Positions 7,387 to 13,960 of a DNA stretch of 13,960 nt are shown here, in pieces. A program made the translations under genes and the position numbers. The stretch's first letter is position 1. Each line of letters starts with the position of its first letter. Where the stretch lies: positions 1-13,960 of the forward strand of contig CAIMWY010000201.1 in NCBI GenBank assembly GCA_903845315.1, in the 5' to 3' direction. Below the pieces are notes generated by a model. The model was not told the origin of the DNA and did no database searches. It saw nothing but the letters and a program-made list of their open reading frames with translations. Origin of the DNA: an uncultured Burkholderiales bacterium (GTDB taxonomy: Bacteria > Pseudomonadota > Gammaproteobacteria > Burkholderiales > Burkholderiaceae).

Positions 7387-8298
7387 ATGACACAAGACAT
7401 AGAGCAACTGGCACAGCAAGTCGAGCAACACCCTGACTATCGGGTTCTAAGACGTCTGCTGCCCCAACACACCTTCAACGCCCCCGTACTTGGTCAGCGC
7501 GTTTGCAAGGGTGTGGTCTTAGACACCGAGACGACTGGGCTTGATGCCCAAGGCGATCGCGTCATTGAGCTTGGCATGCTCATTTTTGAGTTCGACCCAA
7601 TCACCGGCTTAGTTTTCAAGGTGATGGACGTGTTTGACGAGTTGGAAGATCCAGGTTTTCCGATTCCTCCAGAGACGATTGAGGTGCATCACATCACCGA
7701 TGAGATGGTGCGGGGCCGATGCATTGACGATGAACGCGTGGCGCAACTGATGCAAGGCGTGGATGTGGTGATTGCACACAATGCCAAATTCGACCGCCCC
7801 TTCGTTGAATCGCGCTGGCCAATATTTGAACAACTCAATTGGGCTTGCAGCATCCAAGACATCGATTGGCGCAAAGAGGGCTTTGGCTCGGCCAAGCTGG
7901 AATATTTGCTGAGCACGCAAGGCTATTTTTACGAGGCTCACCGCGCAGAAACCGATTGTTGGGCCTTGCTCTTCTTGCTCAACCATGTTCTGCCTAGCAG
8001 TCAACGCACCGCATTACTCGCGCTGCTTGAAACACTCAACCTGCCCCAAAAGAAAGTGAGTGCTGTGGGTTCACCCTTTGAGACCAAAGACATTCTTAAG
8101 TCTCGCAACTACCGATGGTCTGCCGACTTGCGCTGCTGGAGTCGCTCAGTGTCGGGGGAACAAGAAATGAAAGACGAGTTGGCTTGGCTTAAGAGACATG
8201 TCTATGGCGAACGCAGCGCGCGAGTAGAGGTTGAGACCTTGGGTGGCAAGGTGAGGTATTCCAATCGCCAAGGGCACAAAGAATTCATCACCTTGTGA
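7387..8298 (+). CDS. DEDDh 3'-5' exonuclease (DNA polymerase III epsilon-like) with C-terminal extension
   Basis: The 303-residue protein has a full DnaQ-type exonuclease domain. ExoI is VLDTETTGL (D46, E48), ExoII is IAHNAKFDRPF (D136), and ExoIII is HRAETDCWA (H185, D190). It should remove nucleotides from 3' ends of DNA or RNA using two metal ions. It is too divergent and too long at the C-terminus to be the replicative DnaQ. Residues about 228-303 form a separate segment, beginning SPFETKDILKSRNYRW and rich in Trp, Arg and Lys, whose function I do not know; nucleic-acid binding is a guess. I prefer the ATG at 7387. The ATG at 7342 would overlap the MFS gene by 26 bases and adds 15 unconserved-looking residues. 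It is probably cotranscribed with the MFS gene. No clear terminator separates it from the convergent gene ending at 8333. Confidence 0.88.
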   Translation: MTQDIEQLAQQVEQHPDYRVLRRLLPQHTFNAPVLGQRVCKGVVLDTETTGLDAQGDRVIELGMLIFEFDPITGLVFKVMDVFDELEDPGFPIPPETIEVHHITDEMVRGRCIDDERVAQLMQGVDVVIAHNAKFDRPFVESRWPIFEQLNWACSIQDIDWRKEGFGSAKLEYLLSTQGYFYEAHRAETDCWALLFLLNHVLPSSQRTALLALLETLNLPQKKVSAVGSPFETKDILKSRNYRWSADLRCWSRSVSGEQEMKDELAWLKRHVYGERSARVEVETLGGKVRYSNRQGHKEFITL

Positions 8299-8332
8299 AA
8301 AAACCTCGGGAGCAAACTAGGCGATTGACAAC

Positions 8333-8665
8333 TCAATAACTCACCAACTGCCAAGGCACATTACAACTTTGCACGTTGGGGTAATACTGCTGGGCAGTAC
8401 TACAGAAGTATGCCACTCGATTGGGATACATCGACGGCTGAGCCATCACCACCGGAGGGGCCATGGCATAGCTGGGTGTGCTCGCTGAATAAATCACACT
8501 GCCCACCAAGGCGGCGCCCAACACAGGGCCCACCCAGTTGTTTCGCCAGCCACCGTAGTGGCCATGACCATGTCCATATCCACCATGTCCACCCCCGTAG
8601 GCCTGGGCTGGCAGCACAGCCGTGAAGACCAATAAGCAAAGCAACAGGTTAGGGATACGTTTCAT
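8333..8665 (-). CDS. Small secreted Gly/His-rich protein with YxC...C motif (paralogue 1)
   Basis: I do not recognise a named function. The 110-residue product starts with a clear signal peptide (residues 1-22, ending in AQA). A Gly/His/Tyr-rich segment follows (about 23-40, GGGHGGYGHGHGHYGG), then a hydrophobic stretch beginning WVGPVLGAALVG (about 44-62). A Met/Pro-rich linker leads to a C-terminal motif Y-F-C-x4-Q-Y-Y-P-x-V-Q-S-C-x2-P-W. The two cysteines probably form a disulfide in the envelope; the His-rich part could bind metal (inference). It is paralogous to the gene upstream at 8768-9154. I chose the ATG at 8665 over the longer frame to 8710 because it gives a canonical signal peptide and has AAGGA ten bases upstream. 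Confidence 0.8.
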   Translation of the reverse strand: MKRIPNLLLCLLVFTAVLPAQAYGGGHGGYGHGHGHYGGWRNNWVGPVLGAALVGSVIYSASTPSYAMAPPVVMAQPSMYPNRVAYFCSTAQQYYPNVQSCNVPWQLVSY

Positions 8666-8694
8666 GGCAGATCTTTCCTTGCAATTTGCAATCA

Positions 8695-8710
8695 ATGACC
8701 ATAAGGTCAT
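8695..8710. repeat. Perfect inverted repeat upstream of paralogue 1
   Basis: ATGACC-ATAA-GGTCAT is a perfect six-base-pair dyad with a four-base centre, 30 bases before the start of the 8333-8665 gene. There is no T-tract on either side, so it is unlikely to be a terminator. An operator or a leader hairpin is possible. Confidence 0.45.
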
Positions 8711-8767
8711 GTCTACAACGCGGCTTGAAGGCCTGCGGATGACATAGCAAACTGAAAACGCATACCT

Positions 8768-9154
8768 TTATTGAGGATTCACCACCAACCAAGGGCTGAC
8801 ACAGGTTTGCACAACTGGAAAGTATTGGGCTGATTCACGGCAATAGTAGGCCTCCACTGGAGCTGGTGCAGAGCCGCCTTGAACCCAGCTAGCGGGTGGT
8901 GGATTTTGCATGATCACGGCGGGTGGGTTCGTGATGATCACCGTAGAACTCGGTACCGCAGGATATGACCTTGAAAAATACATCGTGGTTCCAACCACCG
9001 CACCAAACATCAAAGGCGCAATCCAAGGGTCATAGCCAAATCCACCGTGACGATATCCATATCCACCTCGAGGTCCGTGAGCTTGAGCCAAGGCAGCTGA
9101 TAACAACAGCAACAATCCTAAAGCCCACCGACGGTATGTGTAATGAATGTGCAT
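8768..9154 (-). CDS. Small secreted Gly/Tyr-rich protein with YxC...C motif (paralogue 2)
   Basis: Function unknown. The 128-residue product has an N-terminal signal peptide (basic start, hydrophobic core LGLLLLLSAALAQA, about residues 12-25). It continues with a Gly/Tyr/His-rich segment, then a hydrophobic segment beginning WIAPLMFGAVVG. A Pro/Ser/Val-rich linker follows, and a C-terminal motif Y-Y-C-x4-Q-Y-F-P-x-V-Q-T-C-x2-P-W. Order and spacing match the 110-residue protein encoded downstream, so the pair is a tandem duplication that has diverged; paralogue 2 has a longer linker. The start is well supported by AAGGA (9162-9166 on the minus strand) seven bases upstream. The gap to paralogue 1 is about 100 bases and lacks a strong terminator, so cotranscription is possible. 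An envelope or surface role is inference. Confidence 0.82.
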   Translation of the reverse strand: MHIHYTYRRWALGLLLLLSAALAQAHGPRGGYGYRHGGFGYDPWIAPLMFGAVVGTTMYFSRSYPAVPSSTVIITNPPAVIMQNPPPASWVQGGSAPAPVEAYYCRESAQYFPVVQTCVSPWLVVNPQ

Positions 9155-9161
9155 GATCTTG

Positions 9162-9166
9162 TCCTT
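9162..9166 (-). promoter_or_regulatory. Ribosome binding site of paralogue 2
   Basis: AAGGA on the minus strand, seven bases before the ATG at 9154, fixes this start. Confidence 0.6.
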
Positions 9167-9250
9167 CTCAACAACGGGCTTGATTGTCTAACAGGCGGTG
9201 GAAATCAGCATTTCTACTATGTAAAGTCAAGTGCCTCACCTCGGCGTCGA

Positions 9251-10561
9251 TCAATCCAACAAGGCTTCCAATGCCAAGGCCACGCGGGCCAGTTGGACAT
9301 CGCTGCCGTGCACGCCTGAGACCATCAGGCCCACGGGCAAAGCTTGTGATGCTTGACAGGGCAAACTAAATGCGCACCCATCCAAGTAATTGATCACAGA
9401 AGGATTACGCAACAGCAATCGGTTCGCCTTAAAAAATTCCTCGTCGCTGCCCAGCAAGGGGGCAAGTTCAGGCGCACAAATAGGTACCGTGGGGCTGAGC
9501 ATGGCATCAAAATCTTGCAACACCTCTTCAGCCTGAAGAATCCAGGCTCTGCGACGATCCAGTAAACCAAGATAGTCCTGTGCGCTCACATCTCGCCCCA
9601 AAGTCATACGCGCCATCACACGCGGGTCGATGCGCTCGGGGGCACGGGCCAAACGGGCGTGATGCGCGGCATACCCCTCCACCGGAGAAAAGCCGCCAGG
9701 CATGCTGAGGGGTGCAATATCCCCCAAACCTTTGAACGGAATATCCACAATCTGAGCACCTGCAGCGGTGATACGCGACAACGTGCGTTCAAACGCCACA
9801 GCCACAGCCGGCTCCAAGTCATCCAAGAACAAGGTTTGTGGCACCGCAAATCGCAGTTGGCGCAGATCAGCTGGCTGCATGGGCAAGGCCCGCTGCGACA
9901 TAACGGCATCGACTTGTAGGCAATCCCGCACATGACGCGCAATGACACCCACGGTGTCCAAGGATCGTGACAACTCCATCACGCCAGCCAGAGGAATTCG
10001 TGATTGCGTGCCCTTAAACCCGACCAAGCCGCAAAGGGCAGCGGGAATGCGAATCGAGCCGCCGGTGTCCGTACCCAATGCCGCAAACACCAGACCCAAA
10101 GCTACCGAAACAGCAGCACCTGCAGACGAACCACCAGGCACACGGGCCGTATGTGCATCGCAGGGGTTTAACGGCGTCCCGTAGTGGGGATTGATACCCA
10201 CTCCAGAAAATGCAAATTCACTCATATTGGTTTTACCCAACACCACAGCCCCAGCTTGTCGCAAACGCCACACAACAGGCGCATCGTGTGTTGCGACAGG
10301 CTCTCCCTCGCACACGAGGGTTCCTGACATGGTGGTTTGACCGGCGACATCGAAATTGTCTTTGAGCGTGATCGGAAGACCATGCATGGATCCAAGAGGG
10401 GCACCAGACATGCGCGCATCATCGGCCGCACGGGCTTGATCCATAGCTTGCTCGGTGTTCAGATGGGTAAAAACATGAGCGGCATCTGGACTTTGGGCCT
10501 TGAACAATATGTCTTGCATCCATGACTCGCAGGAGGTGTGGTGCGGGTGGGGTGAGGTCAT
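9251..10561 (-). CDS. Amidase-signature family amidohydrolase
   Basis: This 436-residue enzyme of the amidase signature family has the Ser-cisSer-Lys triad. K67 lies in LPITLKDN, S145 in PGGSSAG, and the nucleophile S169 in GTDTGGSIRIPA, followed by the family GLVGFKGT block. It should hydrolyse a carboxamide, but the substrate cannot be told. It resembles GatA in the core, yet no gatB or gatC neighbours it. The N-terminal region before the catalytic Lys is somewhat shorter than in GatA. The start at 10561 has AGGAG (10572-10576 on the minus strand) ten bases upstream; an alternative in-frame ATG 14 residues in, at MQDILF, is possible. The gene diverges from the DCC-family gene and is followed by the secreted paralogue pair on the same strand without a clear terminator. 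Confidence 0.9.
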   Translation of the reverse strand: MTSPHPHHTSCESWMQDILFKAQSPDAAHVFTHLNTEQAMDQARAADDARMSGAPLGSMHGLPITLKDNFDVAGQTTMSGTLVCEGEPVATHDAPVVWRLRQAGAVVLGKTNMSEFAFSGVGINPHYGTPLNPCDAHTARVPGGSSAGAAVSVALGLVFAALGTDTGGSIRIPAALCGLVGFKGTQSRIPLAGVMELSRSLDTVGVIARHVRDCLQVDAVMSQRALPMQPADLRQLRFAVPQTLFLDDLEPAVAVAFERTLSRITAAGAQIVDIPFKGLGDIAPLSMPGGFSPVEGYAAHHARLARAPERIDPRVMARMTLGRDVSAQDYLGLLDRRRAWILQAEEVLQDFDAMLSPTVPICAPELAPLLGSDEEFFKANRLLLRNPSVINYLDGCAFSLPCQASQALPVGLMVSGVHGSDVQLARVALALEALLD

Positions 10562-10628
10562 GTAAAAGAAACTCCTGTGCTAGCCATGCAATCCTCAATT
10601 ATTGTTTGATTTTTCAAAGCGCCGTTGG

Positions 10629-11027
10629 ATGCATGACGAAACTGAACTCACCTTGTATTACGACGGTCAATGCCCACTGTGCCAGGCAGAAATTCACTTT
10701 TTGCAGTCGCGTAACAGCGATCGAAAACTCGGCTTTGTGGACGTGACCGAGTCAAACTTTGAGACAGACGCCCACCACATCTCGTGCGAAGCCGCCATGG
10801 CGCAAATTCATGGGCGTTTGGCCAACGGCCAAGTAATGGTGGGTGTACCGGTCTTTGCCAGGGCTTATCAATTGGTGCAACTGCCTGTTTTGGCTTGGGT
10901 ACTGTCACGGCCCTGGCTACAACCCCTGCTGACGCCTGCCTATGGACTGTTCGCCAGGCACCGCCCCACCCTGTCAAAACACTTCGGTCCAGGGCTTTTA
11001 CGCTTCTCGAAGCGATTTTTCCGTTAA
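10629..11027 (+). CDS. DCC family (DUF393) thiol-disulfide oxidoreductase-like protein
   Basis: The 132-residue protein has the DUF393 signature YYDGQCPLC at residues 10-18 (D12, C15, C18), the DxxCxxC pattern that names the DCC family. A middle hydrophobic part and a basic C-terminal tail rich in Arg, Lys and Phe follow. The family is predicted to have a thioredoxin-like fold with a CxxC redox site; substrates are largely unknown. There is no signal peptide, so it is cytosolic or loosely membrane-bound. I prefer the ATG at 10629, close to the conserved motif. A TTG at 10602 would add nine residues; neither has a good Shine-Dalgarno. It diverges from the amidase gene across a short gap. The CxxC small-protein gene follows after 82 bases, possibly with its own promoter. 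Confidence 0.85.
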   Translation: MHDETELTLYYDGQCPLCQAEIHFLQSRNSDRKLGFVDVTESNFETDAHHISCEAAMAQIHGRLANGQVMVGVPVFARAYQLVQLPVLAWVLSRPWLQPLLTPAYGLFARHRPTLSKHFGPGLLRFSKRFFR

Positions 11028-11040
11028 TTCATTCAGCTTT

Positions 11041-11057
11041 TTTGAGGATTGCTCAAA
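11041..11057. repeat. Small inverted repeat between the DCC gene and the small CxxC gene
   Basis: TTTGAG and CTCAAA are separated by five bases. There is no T-run directly after it on either strand that would make a standard terminator. It lies in the probable promoter region of the small CxxC gene and could be an operator; function is unknown. Confidence 0.3.
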
Positions 11058-11109
11058 GTGGCTTGATAAATTTGCGAAAATAGCGTCTTTGTCTCAGAGA
11101 ACAAAAACG

Positions 11110-11367
11110 ATGTCACGACCAGAAAAAACAGAGATTTCCAACGATGGACTTCGCTACAAGTCAAAAAAGGGCGGTTCACCTTTTGAAGGCCTCGGCCGCA
11201 CCGGCGACACCATGAGCTGCATCAAATGCGGTGTACACAAGCCCCGAAACAACGGCTCGTTCAAGCGTATCTTGGGATCTTCCATGTTTGTGTGCTTCGA
11301 TTGCAGCCCGCCCAAGAAAGCAGAAGACCCTGCGACTCCTGCCGCAACGACCAAAACAAAGGCTTAA
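11110..11367 (+). CDS. Small CxxC...CxxC protein, probable zinc binding
   Basis: I cannot name a function. The 85-residue product has no signal peptide. A polar N-terminus with Lys/Arg/Gly leads to two cysteine knuckles, C37-IK-C40 and C62-FD-C65, spaced like a small zinc ribbon with 21 residues between. A Pro/Ala/Lys-rich tail follows. The ATG at 11110 has a weak purine-rich stretch (about 11096-11101) upstream. A longer in-frame opening from 10942 overlaps the DCC gene and is not used. The gene ends at a strong terminator shared with parC. The knuckle pattern suggests metal-dependent binding to nucleic acid or protein, but this is inference. It seems to be a genuine gene because of its placement, codon use and terminator. 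Confidence 0.78.
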   Translation: MSRPEKTEISNDGLRYKSKKGGSPFEGLGRTGDTMSCIKCGVHKPRNNGSFKRILGSSMFVCFDCSPPKKAEDPATPAATTKTKA

Positions 11368-11382
11368 AACATGTGCTTCTAT

Positions 11383-11410
11383 ATAAAAGCGGCTCATGAG
11401 CCGCTTTTAT
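11383..11410. terminator. Bidirectional rho-independent terminator (perfect 28-base palindrome)
   Basis: From 11383 to 11410 the sequence equals its own reverse complement: an outer ATAAAA/TTTTAT and a GC-rich inner GCGGCTC/GAGCCGC. It forms a long stem with A-runs before and T-runs after on both strands. It sits between the stop codons of the small CxxC gene (11367, plus strand) and parC (11424, minus strand), so it should terminate both transcripts. Confidence 0.92.
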
Positions 11411-11423
11411 CTTTTACGGTGGC

Positions 11424-13766
11424 TTATTCGATGCGAACCACCGCATTTGGCTTAAAGCCCAAGTCTGCCACTTTGCCCTTCTTGGCACGTCCAGACTTGG
11501 CGTTGTTCAAACTGCGAATTTCCAGTGTTTCTTCGCGTAACTTGCCACCACGGCCAACGCCCTCAATGCGCACACTGCGGGTGAAGGCAGCTGCACCCGC
11601 CAAGGTGTCTTTGGCTTCCAGGTCAATCAACATCAAACCGCGACCGCCCTTCTCCATCGATTTGAGTTCTAACAACTCAAAGGTCAAGAACCGGCCCCCC
11701 GTTGAGGCGCAAGCAACATGCGTGGCAGCTGCCACAGGCTGTGCGCCTGAGCCCCCACTGACGGGGGATGGACGGCACAGAGTCTCGCCCTCGCCCACCG
11801 TCACAAAAGCCTTACCGCCCTTGTTGCGAGAAATCATGTGTTCGATGTTGGCCATGAAGCCATAACCGGCCGAGCTGCTGAGCAAATACGTGGCGCCAGC
11901 AGGGCCCGCCACGTAGTGCAGCAGTTGGGTACCGGTCTCCAGATCCACCAGGGTGGTCACTGGTTGGCCGTCACCACGGGCCCCAGGCAGCACCGACACA
12001 GGCACCGAGTAAATGCGCCCGTTCGAGCCAAAGGCGATGAAGATGTCCACTGTGCGGCACTCAAACGTGCCGTATAAACCGTCACCCGACTTGAACGCAA
12101 AACTGGCAGGATCATGGCCGTGGCCCGTGCGCGCACGTACCCAACCTTTTTCAGACACCACTACAGTCACGGGCTCATCAATGACTTTGATTTCGGCAAC
12201 GGCTTTCTTTTCTTCTTGAATCAGGGTGCGACGTGGGTCGGCAAACTGTTTGGCATCTACTTCGATTTCTTTCACCATCAAGCGGCGCAAGGCCGCTGGG
12301 TTGCCCACGATGTCTTCCAGTTTGGCCTGTTCCTCACGCAATTCTTTGAGCTCTTGCTCTATCTTGATGGTTTCCAAACGCGCCAGTTGACGCAGGCGAA
12401 TCTCCAAGATGTCATCAGCTTGGCGCTCGCTCAAGCGAAAGCGATCCATCAGCGCCTGTTTGGGCTCATCGCTTTGACGGATGATCGCAATCACTTCGTC
12501 GATGTTGAGCAAAACCAGTTGACGCCCTTCCAAGATGTGGATGCGGTCGAGCACTTTGTTCAAACGGTGCTGTGAGCGGCGCAGGATGGTGGTTTGGCGA
12601 AATTCAATCCACTCCGTAAGCATGTCACGCAAGGACTTTTGCACCGGACGACCATCCAGTCCCACCATGGTGAGGTTGATGGACGATGAGGTTTCCAAGC
12701 TGGTGTGTGCCAACAAAGTGGTGATGAGTTCTTGCTGCTCGATGGTGCGGGTTTTGGGCTCGAACACCAAACGTACGGCAGCATCTTTGCTCGACTCGTC
12801 CCGCACCACATCCAACACGGCCAGCACGGTGGTTTTGAGCTGGGTTTGGTCGGCGCTCAGCGCCTTCTTGCCGGTCTTTACCTTGGGATTGGTGAGCTCT
12901 TCAATTTCTTCCAGCACGCGTTGGCTGCTCACACCCGGCGGCAACTCATTGACCACCAGTTGCCATTGGCCACGGGCCAAGTCTTCAATGACCCAACGTG
13001 CGCGTACCTTGAGCGAGCCGCGCCCGGTGCGGTAGGCCTCAGCAATGTCTGTGCTGCTACTGATGATTTGACCGCCCCCTGGGTAATCGGGGGCTGGCAG
13101 GATTTGCAGGAGCTCTTCATCACTCAGCTTAGGCGACTTGATCAAGGCCACGCAGGCATCGGCTACTTCACGCAGGTTGTGGCTTGGAATTTCGGTGGCC
13201 ATGCCCACGGCAATACCACTTGCGCCGTTAAGTAGGTTAAATGGCAGGCGTGCGGGCAACTGCTTGGGTTCCTCGGTGGAGCCGTCGTAGTTGGGCTGAA
13301 AGTCCACCGTGCCTTCGTCAATTTCGTCCAGCAACAAGGTCGTGATTTTTGCCAAACGGGCTTCGGTATAACGCATGGCCGCAGCGCCGTCACCGTCGCG
13401 TGAGCCAAAGTTGCCTTGCCCATCGATCAGCGGGTAGCGTTGCGCAAAGTCTTGCGCCATGCGCACCAACGCTTCATACGCGGCGCTGTCGCCGTGCGGA
13501 TGGTAACGACCCAGCACATCACCCACCACGCGGGCGCACTTGACGGGTTTGGCGCCCGAGTTGCCACTAAAGCCTAAGCCCATGCGGGACATGGAATACA
13601 GAATGCGACGCTGCACCGGTTTTTGGCCATCGCACACATCGGGCAAGGCACGGCCTTTGACCACGCTCAGGGCGTACTCTAGGTAAGCGCGTTGGGCGTA
13701 GTGGCCCAGTGCAATGTCGCCCTCGCTGTCAGCGTTGGGCAGGTCTGGGGTCAACAAGTCGGTCAT
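11424..13766 (-). CDS. parC: DNA topoisomerase IV subunit A
   Basis: ParC is the DNA-cleaving subunit of topoisomerase IV (ParC2ParE2), which decatenates daughter chromosomes. The 780-residue protein has the breakage-reunion domain with [12 protein letters not shown] (about 48-59). The quinolone-determining segment is [18 protein letters not shown] (S94 and E98 in the wild-type state, equal to E. coli S80 and E84). Catalytic Tyr133 lies in [10 protein letters not shown], and GIAVGMAT follows. The central coiled-coil region (about 440-500) is Arg/Glu/Leu-rich. The C-terminal third forms the DNA-wrapping pinwheel, with blades such as [12 protein letters not shown]. Length is slightly above E. 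coli ParC (752), as is usual in this group. It is distinguished from GyrA by the shorter length and pairing with parE. The ATG overlaps the parE stop by four bases, which suggests translational coupling. Confidence 0.97.
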   Translation of the reverse strand: MTDLLTPDLPNADSEGDIALGHYAQRAYLEYALSVVKGRALPDVCDGQKPVQRRILYSMSRMGLGFSGNSGAKPVKCARVVGDVLGRYHPHGDSAAYEALVRMAQDFAQRYPLIDGQGNFGSRDGDGAAAMRYTEARLAKITTLLLDEIDEGTVDFQPNYDGSTEEPKQLPARLPFNLLNGASGIAVGMATEIPSHNLREVADACVALIKSPKLSDEELLQILPAPDYPGGGQIISSSTDIAEAYRTGRGSLKVRARWVIEDLARGQWQLVVNELPPGVSSQRVLEEIEELTNPKVKTGKKALSADQTQLKTTVLAVLDVVRDESSKDAAVRLVFEPKTRTIEQQELITTLLAHTSLETSSSINLTMVGLDGRPVQKSLRDMLTEWIEFRQTTILRRSQHRLNKVLDRIHILEGRQLVLLNIDEVIAIIRQSDEPKQALMDRFRLSERQADDILEIRLRQLARLETIKIEQELKELREEQAKLEDIVGNPAALRRLMVKEIEVDAKQFADPRRTLIQEEKKAVAEIKVIDEPVTVVVSEKGWVRARTGHGHDPASFAFKSGDGLYGTFECRTVDIFIAFGSNGRIYSVPVSVLPGARGDGQPVTTLVDLETGTQLLHYVAGPAGATYLLSSSAGYGFMANIEHMISRNKGGKAFVTVGEGETLCRPSPVSGGSGAQPVAAATHVACASTGGRFLTFELLELKSMEKGGRGLMLIDLEAKDTLAGAAAFTRSVRIEGVGRGGKLREETLEIRSLNNAKSGRAKKGKVADLGFKPNAVVRIE

Positions 13767-13960
13767 ACGTCAATCTCAATCGAATCGCCATGCAGTTCCA
13801 TCAGCTCGCGGCGTGCAGCAGCTTCGCCTTTGCCCATGAGTTGGGTGATCAAGCCTTCGGTTTGCAAAAAGTCCAGTACACCCAGTTGCACGGGCATCAA
13901 ACGGCGGGTGTCTGGGTTGAGGGTGGTGTCCCACAGTTGCTCGGCGCTCATTTCGCCCAA
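13763..13960 (-). CDS. parE: DNA topoisomerase IV subunit B, C-terminal end
   Basis: Only the last 65 codons are visible; the gene continues beyond the right edge. The segment [21 protein letters not shown] is the conserved C-terminal TOPRIM-adjacent block of ParE/GyrB. The chain ends in a DSIEIDV tail comparable to the AEIEV end of E. coli ParE. ParE is the ATPase subunit partnering ParC. The leftmost base belongs to the TGA stop, which shares an ATGA overlap with the parC start. The apparent starting residue is simply the window edge (a TTG codon read as Leu), not a true start. Confidence 0.95.
   Translation of the reverse strand: MGEMSAEQLWDTTLNPDTRRLMPVQLGVLDFLQTEGLITQLMGKGEAAARRELMELHGDSIEIDV

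Noticed and set aside
8712..8735. A possible terminator after secreted paralogue 2 (a bulged GC-rich stem on the minus strand)
   Set aside because: The stem has a bulge, and no T-run follows it, so it does not meet a usable standard.
10942..11109. A longer upstream start for the small CxxC protein
   Set aside because: It overlaps the DCC-family gene in another frame, and the ATG at 11110 gives a compact protein with a plausible leader.
12705..13235. A 176-codon plus-strand frame inside parC, and similar long frames at 12114-12575 and 12535-13035
   Set aside because: parC is certain on the other strand. These frames have no domain, no ribosome binding site and no independent context, and they are caused by its codon bias.
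1..13960. A mobile element, prophage, toxin-antitoxin pair, CRISPR array or defence island
   Set aside because: I looked for transposase or integrase motifs, regular direct repeats with spacers, tRNA-like cloverleafs and paired small toxin/antitoxin genes. I found none; the content is mostly core metabolism and housekeeping.

Overview
The window is ordinary chromosomal DNA of a betaproteobacterium, most likely Burkholderiales and probably Comamonadaceae-like. This rests on a phasin of the PHA granule type, the sequence flavour of ParC/ParE and PrlC, and many small convergent or divergent gene clusters with very short gaps. The taxonomic call is inference from protein resemblance, not a search. 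I see no IS element, phage gene, integrase, tRNA, rRNA or CRISPR array, and no gene-free stretch longer than about 170 bases.

Left part (1-4640): the 3' end of an oligopeptidase A gene (M3 metallopeptidase) converges on rpiA. rpiA diverges from pyrD across only 41 bases. pyrD meets, stop codon against stop codon, a two-gene minus-strand unit made of an L-2-hydroxyglutarate oxidase-type flavoprotein and an NlpC/P60 cell-wall peptidase.

Middle (4640-9250): a phasin gene has a strong terminator and a good sigma70-like promoter, with a 19-base dyad over the presumed transcription start. Upstream of it lies a small exported single-HKD phospholipase D-type protein, probably a nuclease. Across an AT-rich divergent region is a plus-strand pair: an MFS transporter and a DEDDh exonuclease with an extra C-terminal domain. 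Then come two tandem minus-strand genes for small secreted paralogues that share a two-cysteine C-terminal motif, which I cannot assign to a function.

Right part (9250-13960): an amidase-signature enzyme diverges from a DCC (DUF393) thiol-disulfide oxidoreductase-like protein. A small CxxC/CxxC protein follows. A perfect 28-base palindrome acts as a shared terminator between it and parC. parC overlaps the 3' end of parE by four bases.

The genes serve separate roles: peptide turnover, the pentose phosphate pathway, pyrimidine synthesis, metabolite repair, PHA storage, export, DNA processing and chromosome decatenation. I find no convincing multi-gene novel system. The most interesting items are the phasin operator, the paralogous secreted pair, and some unusual start and junction arrangements.
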